From: CAZICM01 sp964537685
GTDB lineage: Bacteria > Myxococcota_A > Polyangia > Polyangiales > Polyangiaceae
NCBI GenBank assembly: GCA_964537685.1
Contig: CAZICM010000005.1
Coordinates: 62,001 to 126,000 of the forward strand
DNA length: 64,000 nt
Direction: 5' to 3'
Part shown: in pieces, positions 9,663 through 20,400 of the stretch
Layout of the letters: every line of letters starts with the position of its first letter
Position numbering within the stretch: the stretch's first letter is position 1
The notes under the pieces: model-generated
The model's input: the letters and a program-made list of their open reading frames with translations, nothing else
What the model was told of the DNA's origin: nothing
The model's database searches: none
Program-made: the position numbers and the translations under genes

Positions 9663-10762
9663 GCTGTACCCCTGGGAACCAATATGGCCGGATTGGCCTT
9701 GCATTGCAAAGAATATTCCCGGGCAATGCGCGCCGCTGCCTCCGCGGCTTCGCCTCTTTTGGCCAGCATCACCACCGAGCCTCCAAATCCGCCGCCTGTC
9801 AGCCGGGCTCCCCAAATCGACGCATCCCGCTTGGCGATTTCGACAATCTGATCAATTTCAGGAATAGACACTTCGTAATCGTCCCGCATCGAAGCGTGCG
9901 AAGCGTAAAACAATTGTCCTGCCTGCTCTGCATTGCCTTGTTCCAGCGCGGAAACGGCCAAAAGAACGCGTTCGTTTTCGGTGACGACATGCCGCACCCT
10001 GCGCCCCAAAGGCTCGGGAAGCGTTTTTATATCGGCATAAAGCCTTTCAGGCTCCACATCCCTCAATTCTGCGACGCCAAGCAATGCAGCGGCCCGTTCG
10101 CATTCCGCCCTGCGGGTTTTATAGTCGCCCGCCGCATGATTGTGCATTATCCCCGAATTGATCACGATTAGACCGGCTTCGGCCGGAATCGCTATTCTCT
10201 TGGTCTTTAGGCTTCTTGTATCGATAAATAGCGCTGAATTCCCGCTCCCCAAGCTGCAGGCCAATTGATCCATAATGCCAACGGGCGCGCCCACCAAATT
10301 GTTTTCGGCCTTTTTTCCGATAAATGCGATACGCACATCATCCAAGGGCAATGAAAACACCCGGCGCAGCGCCCGCAGCAGGCTCACTTCCATCGCCGCG
10401 CTCGACGATAGCCCGCTCCCCAGCGGCACATCCGATCGTATATAAATATCAAAACCCGAAAGCTCGAAACCCTCCGCGGCAAGCGCCTCCGTCACGCCCT
10501 GCACATAATCGATCCAGCCCCCTGTTCTCCGCTCTTCCCCAAGGCGGTATTGGGCGCGCCCCAGGTTTGAGCTCACATTTTCACTAAATGCCCTTACAAT
10601 TCGATCATTATTCCGGCGGATGCCAACAGAAGTCGTTTGAGGAATGACAGCAGGCAATACATAGCCGCCATTGTAATCGGTATGCTCGCCGATCAGATTG
10701 ACCCGGCCCGGCGCCTCGGCGATGTATTCGGGAAGACCCCCGAAAATTTCTTCAAAACCCAC
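9659..10762 (-). CDS. galK: Galactokinase
   Basis: This 367-aa GHMP-superfamily kinase phosphorylates galactose at C1. It has the galactokinase signature APGRVNLIGEHTDYNGG near the N-terminus (Arg, Glu-His and Asp ligands), the ATP loop VPLGSGLSSSAAMEVS, and the C-terminal GHMP motif LTGGGFGGSVVML. The length is typical. It is the first gene of the galK-galE pair. AGGGAGG lies upstream of the ATG on the coding strand. Confidence 0.96.
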   Translation of the reverse strand: MGFEEIFGGLPEYIAEAPGRVNLIGEHTDYNGGYVLPAVIPQTTSVGIRRNNDRIVRAFSENVSSNLGRAQYRLGEERRTGGWIDYVQGVTEALAAEGFELSGFDIYIRSDVPLGSGLSSSAAMEVSLLRALRRVFSLPLDDVRIAFIGKKAENNLVGAPVGIMDQLACSLGSGNSALFIDTRSLKTKRIAIPAEAGLIVINSGIMHNHAAGDYKTRRAECERAAALLGVAELRDVEPERLYADIKTLPEPLGRRVRHVVTENERVLLAVSALEQGNAEQAGQLFYASHASMRDDYEVSIPEIDQIVEIAKRDASIWGARLTGGGFGGSVVMLAKRGEAAEAAARIAREYSLQCKANPAILVPRGTA

Positions 10763-10814
10763 AGGGGTCCTCCCTTTCGCCTTACCTAGAATACCAATAC
10801 AATCGAATTTATGA

Positions 10815-12737
10815 CTAGGGCGTCATCTTAAGCAGCACCACATCGTCGCCCCCCGCTGCGGTCAGCGGGCCCAAACCAAAATCGACCATCCCGGAGGCCG
10901 TTCCCAATACAACAATATTGGTATTGCCGTTGATCTCTCCATCCATTTTCACAGCGCGCCCAATCTGGCTGACTGTATTGCCGAAATTTTTGCCCCATTG
11001 ATAGACGCCTTGAGCATCAAACTTCGCAATCAGCACATCGTAGGATACCGCGCTCGTCAGCGGCCCTTGCCCAAAGTCGACCGAGCCTAGAAGCCCAGCC
11101 GTCAAAAAGATATTTCCCGCTCCATCGGCCGTTATATCCGAAAGGCTTTGATCGGCTGGGTCTCCATAACCGGAGGCCCACATATAACTGCCATCAGGCC
11201 CGAGCTTGGCGATAAATAGATCGGATTGCCCAGCACTTTGAATGTCGAGGGCTCCAAAATTCACCGACCCCAGGAAACTTCCTCCAAGCACGACATTGCC
11301 CGCCTTATCCGATGTAATGGCCATGCCCTTTTGATCGAGGGGATCGCCGAATCGCTTGCTCCACACATGCGTGCCTGTGGTCGTGAGCTTGACCGCGAAA
11401 ATATCGTAACCACCCGCCGATCCCAAAGGCATGCCGCCTCCAAAGTCGACCGCTGACCCTTTCATGTAACCCGTCAGCAAGAGCTCATCCGAATCATTCC
11501 ATTCAATATCGCTCATCACTTGATCGGATGCATCGCCAAAGGTCTTAAAGAATTTCTGCGTGCCATTTGTATCGTATTTAAATACAAAAAGATCCTGCGC
11601 GCCCAGGCTCCCAACACAGCCAAACACGCAAATCAAATCGCCTGTGTAATGGCCGGCCACCGCGACTTCACCCACCGAATTCACCGCAATGGATGTGGAC
11701 ATCTGATCGCCGCTGACACCAATACGCTTGCTCCAGAAATACGCCCCCGAACCGCCCAGCTTCATTACAAAGGTATCTTTGCCATTGGCCGTGTAGGTCG
11801 CGCCGCCCATTCCGCCCAAATTGAGCGTCCCCGCAAATACACCCGTGACAAATACATTGCCGCTCGCATCCGACGCAACACCCGTAACGCTCTGATCGGC
11901 CGCGTCTCCCAGCGATTGCGCCCACTTTAAATTGCCATTTGTATCAAATTGGGCAATAAAACCATCGGTGCCTCCCGCGCTCGTCAACTGCTGCGCCCCA
12001 ACCGTCATCGTTCCGGAAAATGTTCCACCAACGATCACATTGCCGTTCATATCGACAGCCATGGCGGGAGCCACATCATTCAGCGCGCCGCCGAATATTA
12101 AATTCCACAGCGGAAGCGCGCAAATATTCCCATTGCAGTCGTCATCGTCGGCATTGCTGCAATTCTCGGGTGATGGCACGACTTCTCCTTCACAGGGCCC
12201 CCATGCCGTGCCCAGCGCATTGCAGGAACGCATGCCGCCCTTGCAAACGCCGACATTTTCCGTCCCAGGAGTCCCCGAATAACATGCCTCCGATAAATTG
12301 GGCTGGCATACACAATTGATTCCATTTATTTCATTGGTGCTGCCATCACAATCGTCGTCTTCCGGTGAGTCGCAGGTTTCATCGGCGGGAAGGACTTCGC
12401 CGACGCACACCGTGTATCCCGAACCATCTCCCAAGCATGTGCGCTGCCCCGATGTGCACACGCCGATTCCCTTGGTGCCGTCGGGCCCGGAATAGCATTC
12501 CTCCATCGTTCCAGGCATACACACCATCATATTGCCGCTGCTGGTCGACCCGGAGCTGCTGGTGCTGGTGCTGGTCGAGCTACCTGATGAACTGCTCGAG
12601 CCGCTCCCGGTTTGGCCTCCGGTATCGGAGCCGCTCGCGCAAGACGCGGCCAGCCCAAAAGCAAGCCCGGCGTACATGGCTCGCCAAAGCCCTTGAAAAC
12701 GCGTTTTTCGCTCGTTGTTCATTCGGTGTATAAGCAT
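10815..12737 (-). CDS. Lipoprotein with MopE-like Cys motifs and SBBP beta-propeller repeats
   Basis: This 640-aa predicted secreted lipoprotein starts at 12737 (MLIHRMNNER), where AAAGGAG is spaced correctly. A later ATG at 12722 is also possible. The lipobox LAASC is followed by a long Gly/Ser/Thr linker. Cys-rich segments with DCDG and DDDCNG patterns (MopE-like) follow, then at least seven SBBP propeller repeats of the form GDxxDQS...V.D..GNVFVTG.F.G..NFG. Proteins of this layout are common surface proteins in myxobacteria, and their roles are mostly unknown. Confidence 0.85.
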   Translation of the reverse strand: MLIHRMNNERKTRFQGLWRAMYAGLAFGLAASCASGSDTGGQTGSGSSSSSGSSTSTSTSSSGSTSSGNMMVCMPGTMEECYSGPDGTKGIGVCTSGQRTCLGDGSGYTVCVGEVLPADETCDSPEDDDCDGSTNEINGINCVCQPNLSEACYSGTPGTENVGVCKGGMRSCNALGTAWGPCEGEVVPSPENCSNADDDDCNGNICALPLWNLIFGGALNDVAPAMAVDMNGNVIVGGTFSGTMTVGAQQLTSAGGTDGFIAQFDTNGNLKWAQSLGDAADQSVTGVASDASGNVFVTGVFAGTLNLGGMGGATYTANGKDTFVMKLGGSGAYFWSKRIGVSGDQMSTSIAVNSVGEVAVAGHYTGDLICVFGCVGSLGAQDLFVFKYDTNGTQKFFKTFGDASDQVMSDIEWNDSDELLLTGYMKGSAVDFGGGMPLGSAGGYDIFAVKLTTTGTHVWSKRFGDPLDQKGMAITSDKAGNVVLGGSFLGSVNFGALDIQSAGQSDLFIAKLGPDGSYMWASGYGDPADQSLSDITADGAGNIFLTAGLLGSVDFGQGPLTSAVSYDVLIAKFDAQGVYQWGKNFGNTVSQIGRAVKMDGEINGNTNIVVLGTASGMVDFGLGPLTAAGGDDVVLLKMTP

Positions 12738-12854
12738 TGTTTTACGGCTCCTTTCGCCGATCATTCCAAAAGGGTTTTCACACTTCAAGCCACGTAATGT
12801 CGCAATGGTCGCCGGACCACCCCAATTCATTGCTGGAAAATAAATATTTTTAAT

Positions 12855-14039
12855 TCAGCCCAACACCACAAATTTTAAATACCGGCCCTCGGGCCACGCA
12901 GGCAATGAAGGATGATCCTCCGGCTGGCCATAGACGGATCGAACCCGCAAAGCGTGCCCGCCGAGCACAGAATCGTCCAAAGTCGCTAAAAACTCTTCGG
13001 CGGCCAAATGACTGGAGCACGAGGCCGCGCAGAGCACGCCGCCCTGGGCAAGCACCGAAGCGGCCGCCGCGTGAAGCTTTCGATAAGCCTGCACAGCTTT
13101 GGCTTTTCTTCGCTCGCTCGGCGCAAAGCTGGGCGGATCGGATATCACCAAATCAAAGCGTCGCCCTTGAGCGCGGGCCGTCTCTAAAAAGGCAAATACG
13201 TCGGATGTTACAAAACTATGTTTGTCCAATTCCAAAGAATTTTCCCGGAGGGAACGCTGCGCCGAAGCATGCGCGCCCGAGGCCAAATCGACACTCGTGA
13301 CATGAGACGCGCCTCCAAGCGCCGCCGCAATTGAAAAGCCCCCCGCATAGCTAAATAAATTCAGCACGCCGGCGTTTTTGGATAGATGCGCGCGCACAAG
13401 CCTTCGATTTTCGCGCTGATCTAAAAACGCACCGGTCTTTTGCCCGTGCCATAGATCGACTTCCATTCTCATTCCATATTCGCTGATCCAAATGCGTTCG
13501 GGGATTTTATCGCCCCATAACAGCGAGCATTTCGCCGCTTTTTCATCGGCGGGCTGGGGATCGCGCAGACAAAGGCATCGAATACCCCGCGCTTTTAATT
13601 GCGGAACGAGCAGCGGCACAATGCGCGGCACCCAAGGCAAAAGCGCATGGCCATCCAATCGCATCACGCATACCCAATCATAGCGATCGAGCACCAAACC
13701 CGGGACGCGATCGCCTTCCCCATTGCATAGGCGGTAGGCGGTGGTCGGTCCATTTTGATCGAATTGACCATCTCGCTTGCTTATGGCGCTTCCGATTTGC
13801 CGCGCAAGAAAATCGGCATCTGGCTGGGGCTGCTCGGCGCGCGAAAAAACCCGCACGGCAATCGGCGATTCGGCATCCCATAAACCGAAGCCCAGCGCGT
13901 GCTTCTCGGTGCCTTGCAGCCCGACCCAATCGCCGGAACGCAGCCCCTGGGCGGAGCGGGCAATCCCTTCCCGGTACACCCAAGGATGACCGCGCAACAC
14001 CGCCATTTCCGCTGTCCGGCTTAATTGAACGCGCACCAT
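12855..14039 (-). CDS. Class I rRNA large-subunit methyltransferase, RlmI/RlmK-C-like
   Basis: This is a 394-aa SAM-dependent cytosine-C5 methyltransferase of the RlmI family. A PUA-like N-terminus begins LSRTAEMAVLRGHPWVYREGI. An EEHEAD-like region follows. The SAM site is VLNLFSYAGGFSIAAALGG, and the catalytic loop is LVISDPPSF with later CAASCSSH. The start at 14039 matches family N-termini. The frame continues to 14357 with no coding support, over the divergent lipoprotein gene. The 23S rRNA target is inferred from the family. Confidence 0.86.
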   Translation of the reverse strand: MVRVQLSRTAEMAVLRGHPWVYREGIARSAQGLRSGDWVGLQGTEKHALGFGLWDAESPIAVRVFSRAEQPQPDADFLARQIGSAISKRDGQFDQNGPTTAYRLCNGEGDRVPGLVLDRYDWVCVMRLDGHALLPWVPRIVPLLVPQLKARGIRCLCLRDPQPADEKAAKCSLLWGDKIPERIWISEYGMRMEVDLWHGQKTGAFLDQRENRRLVRAHLSKNAGVLNLFSYAGGFSIAAALGGASHVTSVDLASGAHASAQRSLRENSLELDKHSFVTSDVFAFLETARAQGRRFDLVISDPPSFAPSERRKAKAVQAYRKLHAAAASVLAQGGVLCAASCSSHLAAEEFLATLDDSVLGGHALRVRSVYGQPEDHPSLPAWPEGRYLKFVVLG

Positions 14040-14167
14040 CTGAACGACGGCATCTAATGCTGCCCGATGGCGCAGGCAATCCCGAAAAGCATTCAAGCCC
14101 CTATAAAATGAAAGGAGATCCAATTCAGGACTTGGTAGAGCCGGGCGCGGCGGATAAGCTCCGCGCC

Positions 14168-15325
14168 ATGCGCACGCGCCATTTTCCCGTCCGAATCGGC
14201 CTTTGTGTATTGCTGTGCGGCTTGAGCAGTGAATTCGCCTGCGCTGGGAATGACCGCGATTTAGGCGTCGATCCGCCCGTCGGCCCGGCTTCGTCCTCAT
14301 CGGGCGCGGGAGGCGCAGGGGGCTCGGGCGCAGGCGGAGACATAGGCGGCGGCGCAAACAATTCTATCCCCGAACCCGACGGCCCTCCGGCATTAACCAT
14401 CGTCAATGGCATCAATGATTACGATGCAATTCAATTGTGTTTTATTCCTTATCCGGGCGGCGACGCATCCAAGGTATTTCCCTGGCCAAGCGAAATATCG
14501 GGCCTGCCCTTCGCCAAAAGCCGGGTGGTGTCGCCCATTTCAAGCGTTATTCCTTCCAATACGGATGTTCATGTGTATGCGATTGGGGGCGATTTAGAAC
14601 TCGGCGCGGGAAAGAACTGTGCGGATATCATCGCATTGGCAGACACTTTTAGTGAAATGGGCGGCGGGGGTGGTGCGGGTGGTGCGGGTGGAGCCGGCGG
14701 AAGCGGCGGAAGTGGAGGAGCAGCGCCCATTGGGCCATTTTTGGCAGCCCGCTCGCTGGCGGCGCTGCCCGGCTCGGCATTCACGGCCCTACGGAGTTTG
14801 TTGCTTGTTCCGGCGGGCTGCATGGGAGGCCCCGGCCATACCGATCCTGTTGAAACCATTGCGTGCGGAAAAAAATATTCGCCCTCGAACCCGACAAGCA
14901 CGCTGATCGCATTGGCCATGTCCCGCATTACCAACAGCGATCGCGTCAATCTTCAAGCTGTGCATGCGGCCATTGCGATGGATGAAGTCGATATTCGCAT
15001 TAAACCATCGGGCCAAGAAGATTGGCCGATTGCCTCGGAGATATCCATGGGTGCGGTGGCGCCCAAACCTCCCTTTGATTCCCTATCGGCCGAAGCGCTG
15101 GGGCCCGCGCAAAATGCGCAAATTCTCACCTATTATCCGGCTTCGCTCAACCCCACCTCATCCACATTGCTAGGCGATTCTTTTGCACTCAATCCAAATA
15201 TTCAGCCCAGTGATTTTAAAAATGGATCGAGCTTTGTGCTGGTGGCGGTGGGCTCAGCGCCCAGCCTTCCTGATGGTGCATTTTGGCATCGATTGCGATA
15301 TAGCTTGGTCCGCGCAAATCCCTAA
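14168..15325 (+). CDS. Secreted protein of unknown function, DUF4397-like at best
   Basis: This is a 385-aa predicted exported protein. MRTRHFPVRIG and a hydrophobic core end near SSEFACAGND, where the Cys may be lipidated, although the lipobox is poor (EFAC). A Ser/Gly/Ala linker follows, and a second poly-Gly tract (GGGGGAGGAGGAGG-like) lies near residue 165. The central part resembles weakly the DUF4397-type domain seen in myxobacterial lipoproteins (VNGINDYDAIQLCF). The match is not certain. The gene is divergent from the methyltransferase. Confidence 0.8.
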   Translation: MRTRHFPVRIGLCVLLCGLSSEFACAGNDRDLGVDPPVGPASSSSGAGGAGGSGAGGDIGGGANNSIPEPDGPPALTIVNGINDYDAIQLCFIPYPGGDASKVFPWPSEISGLPFAKSRVVSPISSVIPSNTDVHVYAIGGDLELGAGKNCADIIALADTFSEMGGGGGAGGAGGAGGSGGSGGAAPIGPFLAARSLAALPGSAFTALRSLLLVPAGCMGGPGHTDPVETIACGKKYSPSNPTSTLIALAMSRITNSDRVNLQAVHAAIAMDEVDIRIKPSGQEDWPIASEISMGAVAPKPPFDSLSAEALGPAQNAQILTYYPASLNPTSSTLLGDSFALNPNIQPSDFKNGSSFVLVAVGSAPSLPDGAFWHRLRYSLVRANP

Positions 15326-15387
15326 ATGATCGTGGGACTTGATTAAAACAGATGTAAAACAACCCCGTTGAATTGGAGGTCCACCGT

Positions 15388-16185
15388 ATGGCGAGGCTAC
15401 TGCAAAAGATCATCGATAAACCTCATACATGCCCGTATTTATTCGAGCAACAAGCCTCACTTGAACATCAAATCATGCTTGAACTTACGCCGGACGAATT
15501 CGAAGCCCTACTGATTCGGGGCTACCGGCGATTTGGTCCTGATTATTTTCGCCCTGTGTGCACGGGCTGTTCGCGGTGTGTGCCGATTCGGCTTCCGACC
15601 AAGGAATTTGTTCTTTCGCGGAGCCAGAAGCGGGCGATGAAACACATGAATCGCTGGGTGGCCATGCTTGGGCCGCCGAGGCTCGATCAAGAGAGGCTCG
15701 ATTTATATCATCGCTGGCACAGCTACCGCGAAGAGGCGCGGGACTGGACGCCCCAGCGCATGGATAAAGAGAGTTATTATCTTACGTTTGCATTTCCGCA
15801 TCCATGCGTCCGGGAAATTTCATATTACGACGATCTTGGGCGTGGCAAGCGCAAGCTGATAGGTGTGGGTATTTGCGACGAGACGGAAAACGCTTGGAGC
15901 GCGGTATATTTTTATTTTGATCCGGATTACGCGCACACATCGCTGGGCATAGGGAATGTGTTATTTCAGACGCGGCTTGCGGCGACGCGGAACAAGCCAT
16001 TTTTATATTTGGGATATTATGTTCCGGGCTGTGTTTCGATGCAATACAAAAGGCGATTTAATCCACACGAATTTTTAGTTGGCTGGCCATCGCTGGATGA
16101 GGCGCCGGTGTGGAAGCGCGGGGAGGATGTGGAGGTGGAGCAAGAACGAAGCGGGGAAAGCCGGGAGGCGGGCGAAGAGGGTTAG
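15388..16185 (+). CDS. bpt: Aspartate/glutamate leucyltransferase (Ate1/Bpt family)
   Basis: This 265-aa aminoacyl-tRNA-protein transferase adds Leu (or Arg) to N-terminal Asp/Glu of substrates for N-degron proteolysis. N-terminal ATE motifs are visible: CPYLFEQQASLEHQIML, then a Cys-rich CTGCSRCVPIRLP, and later GNVLFQTRLA and YLGYYVPGC. ATG 15388 is chosen because GGAGG sits 8 bp upstream. The C-terminus is unusually Glu/Gly-rich. Bpt versus arginyl specificity cannot be decided from the sequence. Its stop overlaps the next gene, convergent, by 4 bp. Confidence 0.9.
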   Translation: MARLLQKIIDKPHTCPYLFEQQASLEHQIMLELTPDEFEALLIRGYRRFGPDYFRPVCTGCSRCVPIRLPTKEFVLSRSQKRAMKHMNRWVAMLGPPRLDQERLDLYHRWHSYREEARDWTPQRMDKESYYLTFAFPHPCVREISYYDDLGRGKRKLIGVGICDETENAWSAVYFYFDPDYAHTSLGIGNVLFQTRLAATRNKPFLYLGYYVPGCVSMQYKRRFNPHEFLVGWPSLDEAPVWKRGEDVEVEQERSGESREAGEEG

Positions 16186-17372
16186 CGGGCGGTGATGGCG
16201 AGGCTGCGGTCGATTTCTTGTTGGGAGCCCATGGAAAAGACGGCGCTCCACGAGAGCAGGCGTTCGGGAGAATGCTCCATTTCAAGCGCATGCACGATAG
16301 GGGCGGGCACATATCCGAAGCGGCTTAAATAGATGTGCGCGAGCACGGAGCGCATTGCATCTTCGCGCTCTTGCCTTGCTTTCTCGAGCATTTGCTGGAC
16401 GGCCGCCTCGCTTTCCTGCCTCACTTTTTCCAACACCCGCTGCTCGGCCACCTCGCGCTCTTGCCTCGCCTTTTCAAGCATCTGCTGCTCGGCCGCCTCG
16501 CGCTCTTGCCTTGCCTTTTCAAGCATCTGCTGCTCGGCCGCCTCGCGCTCTTGCCTCGCCTTTTCAAGCATCTGCTGCTCCAGCATCGCCATGCGCTTTT
16601 CCGCGGCCTCGCGCTCCATCTGCCGCCCGCGCTCCAAGAGCTCTTTTACCTTCATCTCATAGATTTGCTGACTGTTCATCACGAACTCCTTCTCTTCGTC
16701 GCTGAGCGCCCGCCTTTCGTTTTCCCTATCTTCAATCAGCTTTTGCATCCTGGCAAATAGAAATCTATTCGCTGTCCACTTTTCCCAGGCGTCTTCAGGC
16801 AAGGCTTCGAGTTCGCGGCACGCTTGTTCATACACGGCGCCTCGCACCAAAATCATGCGCAGCATCAGGGTTTCCCTATTTTGAGGCAGCTCTGACAATG
16901 CCACCCATCCCAGTTGAATACCGTTGGGCGACAGCCAAATTCCAGGAGGCCACACATCCGAAACATAGAACCCGAAATCTTTTTGCACGGCTTCTGGCAT
17001 CGCGGGCGCAATAATCCAAAGCCGGGGCATTTCAGGCATTTTCTGCTTCCGTTTTTTCGCTTCCATGCTGCGGTGATGATGTTTGCCGAGCAGCTTGCGC
17101 AGGCACTCGCGCACTTCATCGAGCCCAGGAAGACTAGAAAACGGCTCGAAAATACAAGCTGCCTCGCTCATCTTGCCCAGCCAGCCCAAGCGCAGCCGGC
17201 CTTCTTCAGCCGCCGGATCGGGTTCAAACCACACATCGGCGAACTGGGCCTCATGTACCACGATACGATGCTCTGTCTCGGGGTAGATAATGAATGGGCG
17301 CAACGAAAGAATAGCTTGCAATGACCAAGATGGGTGGGGCGGCGGTTGGAGGAGCTCGTTGGAATGATGCAA
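16182..17372 (-). CDS. Rpn/DUF4351-like protein with a 15-residue coiled-coil repeat
   Basis: This is a 396-aa cytosolic protein. The N-terminal part (about residues 15-240) resembles Rpn/YhgA-like PD-(D/E)XK proteins in size and tone (AQFADVWFEPDP, an early acidic pair), but I cannot place the catalytic Lys. A helical region follows, then five tandem 15-residue repeats of the type EQQMLEKARQEREAA. A C-terminal module (FGYVPAPIVHALE...SPERLLSWSA) resembles DUF4351. The first in-frame start is a TTG directly after a TGA, so the start is uncertain. It is divergent from the phosphorylase-NACHT gene. Confidence 0.7.
   Translation of the reverse strand: MHHSNELLQPPPHPSWSLQAILSLRPFIIYPETEHRIVVHEAQFADVWFEPDPAAEEGRLRLGWLGKMSEAACIFEPFSSLPGLDEVRECLRKLLGKHHHRSMEAKKRKQKMPEMPRLWIIAPAMPEAVQKDFGFYVSDVWPPGIWLSPNGIQLGWVALSELPQNRETLMLRMILVRGAVYEQACRELEALPEDAWEKWTANRFLFARMQKLIEDRENERRALSDEEKEFVMNSQQIYEMKVKELLERGRQMEREAAEKRMAMLEQQMLEKARQEREAAEQQMLEKARQEREAAEQQMLEKARQEREVAEQRVLEKVRQESEAAVQQMLEKARQEREDAMRSVLAHIYLSRFGYVPAPIVHALEMEHSPERLLSWSAVFSMGSQQEIDRSLAITAR
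16360..16584. repeat. Five tandem 45-bp repeats inside the coiled-coil coding region
   Basis: Units begin at 16360, 16405, 16450, 16495 and 16540. Units 3-5 are almost identical, and units 1-2 have diverged. Each encodes 15 residues, so copy-number change keeps the reading frame and would lengthen or shorten the coiled coil. Confidence 0.9.
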
Positions 17373-17467
17373 TCATCCTCGTTTACCTCCGTAGCGAGGA
17401 ATGATATGACTTGCATTCCGTTGTCCGCGAGACCCAGGTCTTGCTCCGGCAGAAATCGAAGCTCTCT

Positions 17468-20400
17468 ATGTCTATATCTATGGCCGACGACATCCTCCCA
17501 ATGCCCGACGATCCATCGCTTGCCTCGCAGGAAGAAGCTACCCGCCCCATCGCAATGACTTCCCGCCCCTCCAACGGCGTGCATGTCCTTATCCTCGTAG
17601 CCCTTCAGGACGAGCTGGAAGCCCTGCTCTCGATTGAAATCGACGGCAGCGGCCGCGAAGCCTGGAGCGAAGAATGCGACTTAAGCGGCTTTCGCTATTA
17701 TCGCCGAAGAATCTTTAACCGTCTCCGTGAAACCATTGAAGTGGCCACCGCATGGATAGGCGAAATGGGCCAGCGCTCGGCGGCCATCCGGGGACAGCAG
17801 CTTTTGGTCGAACTCGATCCCTCGTGCTTGGCCATGTGCGGAATATGCGCGGGATACCGGGAAAAGGTAGGGCTCGGCGATATTATCGTGGCCGAGCGCC
17901 TATATGCCTACGATGAAGGAAAACGCATCACCCACAAAAAAGGCCAAGAAGAATTCTTTCATTCATTGCGCAGCTTCGACCTCGAAGCCACTTGGAAAAT
18001 GGATGCGTCGTTTTTGGCCCGCGAGATCGATCTCACGCCGCTTCAACAAGAACGCCCTCCCTCCAAAGAAGCCCAGCGAAAATGGCTCTTGCACACCCAA
18101 TACGCGCACGAAACCCAAGGGAAAGAGCCTCCCGCACAACATCCCGAGCGCCCCCACACCTGCCCCCAATGGAGCGTTCATATCAAAAGCGCCCTCGCCG
18201 AACAACTCCTTGAACGCAAAGGCCGCGAACTCCGACTCAGCGATAAAGGCCGCGATGCCATCCTTGAAGATCAATTGCTCTATCCTGATGGCCTTCCTAA
18301 AGACCCAGCTCTACGCATTCATTCGGGCGCGGTAGCCACAGGCTCGGCCGTTGTGGAAGACCCGGGGATTTTCACACGCCTGCGCAAATACGAGCGCAAT
18401 ACCATCGCCCTTGAAATGGAAGGCACAGCCATTGGAGAACTGGCCCAGCGCTTTAAAAAACAAGCAATTTTAATCAAGGCCGTTCAAGATTTTGCCGATG
18501 GGAGCAAGGACGACGCCTACAGACCCTTTGGGTGCAAGGCTTCCGCATGGTTTCTTCTGCATTTTTTAAAGCGGCATTTTGAACCCGAGCAGCGGACGGC
18601 CGAAAAGCCTCGCGCACATCGGGAAAAAACGGAACGATATCGCTTTGAGGCCCTGGAGCGGCGCCATCCCTTCCTGGAAAAAGTGACCCGTTTGATGGAG
18701 CACCGCTATCCAGGCGCCCAAATCACCCCTCATCGCACAGAATTCCCTTTCGCGGGTGTCCTTGAAGTGGAATGTGATGAAGGAGGCATTCAAGAGCTTC
18801 GCTTGGTGGGTGCCATCGATCAGAACATTACCCCTGAACTGATCCGCCGCTTTATCGAGGAGCTCGAAACCCCCTACCGTATACGCGATCCCCTGCTGCG
18901 CTCGATCTTGATCCACACGGGAAATAAAGCCCCTCTTGAATTGGCCCGGAATGCCTACAGGCATGGGGTTAAGCTCCAAAGCTTTTATGAAGCCCAAGGT
19001 TTATTCGATCTTAGTCCCTACCTCGAGCGCCAGACCCAAGCCCTAGAACAAGACGAACGCTATCTCCCTTCCATTTATGTCGATCAGCCCGCGAGCATAG
19101 AACTGCAAGGCAACCGGGAGCGCATATCCAGCGAAAGTATCCTAGAAACTCTGCTTCAATGGCTGGATGACCAGAACCAAGCCCGATTTGCGCTGGTCCT
19201 GGGCGACTTTGGCGCGGGCAAGACATTTTTATTGCGCGAAGTTTGCCGGCGCATGGTCCGGGAAAAGCACCCCGTGTGGCCCGTGCTGGTGGAGATGGGC
19301 CGGCTGGAGAAGCAAAACAGCCTAAAAGAGCTAATGGCGGCGCATTTTGCCAAATACGATATCGCTGGGTATAGCTTTGCGGCCTTTGATTATATGCTTA
19401 GCGAAGGGCGTATTGCGCTGATTTTCGACGGCTATGACGAACTGGCGCTAAGGGTGGACTATGACAGCGCCATCGCTCATTTTGAGACGGTAGCGCAAGC
19501 GGTGAAGGGCCATGCCAAGGTGGTGCTATCCAGCCGTAGGCATTATTTTCTAACGGATGGGGACATCAAGACAGCCATCAAGCGCGAGCTGGCGAAGAGA
19601 GCGGAAGAAGCTCCCGGCTATAGGCTGGTGATGCTGGAGCCCTTTGGAGAGAAGCAGATTCGGCGCTATTTGAGAAATGTGCTAATGGAGGAGAAGGCAG
19701 CGGAAGACCGCTACCGATTGATACACGATGTAAAAGACTTGATGGGTCTATCTGAAAACCCGAGGATGCTAAGCTTTATTGCAAAGCTGCCTGAAGGAAA
19801 GCTGAGGGAGGCCAAGAAAGAAAAAGGCGAGATTAAATCGGCGGATCTCTATGAAGTGCTGGTAAAGGACTGGCTTGATTTTGAGCATCAGCGGGCGAAT
19901 CCCCCGGGGGCGCCGCATGGGATAAGCCGCAAGGCCCTGGAGATTGGGATTGAAAATATCGCGAGATGGCTATGGCATGAGCGTCAAGGCCAAATAGGCA
20001 AAAAAGAGCTGGAAGAAGAACTGGCGGCGGTGGCGGCGGGCGGGGGAAAACATCCTCTATCTCCCGGTGTTGTGGCTCAGATGTTTGGGTCTGGCTCGCT
20101 CTTGGTCAGGGATAAGAAGCCGGAAGAGGGAGAGGGTAGATTTTCCTTTGTGCATCGCTCGATTATGGAATGGTTTTTGGCGAGGTTGGTCGCCGAGACG
20201 ATTCGGGGAGGGGGAAATCCGGATGCGCTAAAAGTGGATGAGATTAGTCTGCTGATGGCTGATTTTTTATGGGCGATGGCGGGGAGGGAGAATGCGGTCG
20301 CTTGGGCTAGGAGGATATTGAAGGAGAAGGGAGAGGGGTATGAGAAGAAGAATGCGGCGCTGGTGCTTACGAGGCTAAAGGTGCCGCTTTCGGATATCAA

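Noticed and set aside
14168..14357. N-terminal extension of the RlmI-like protein to 14357
   Set aside because: The extra residues are Arg-rich shadow sequence over a divergent lipoprotein gene.
16333..16760. Plus-strand Cys/Ser-rich repeat frames
   Set aside because: They are antisense shadows of the 45-bp coiled-coil repeat.
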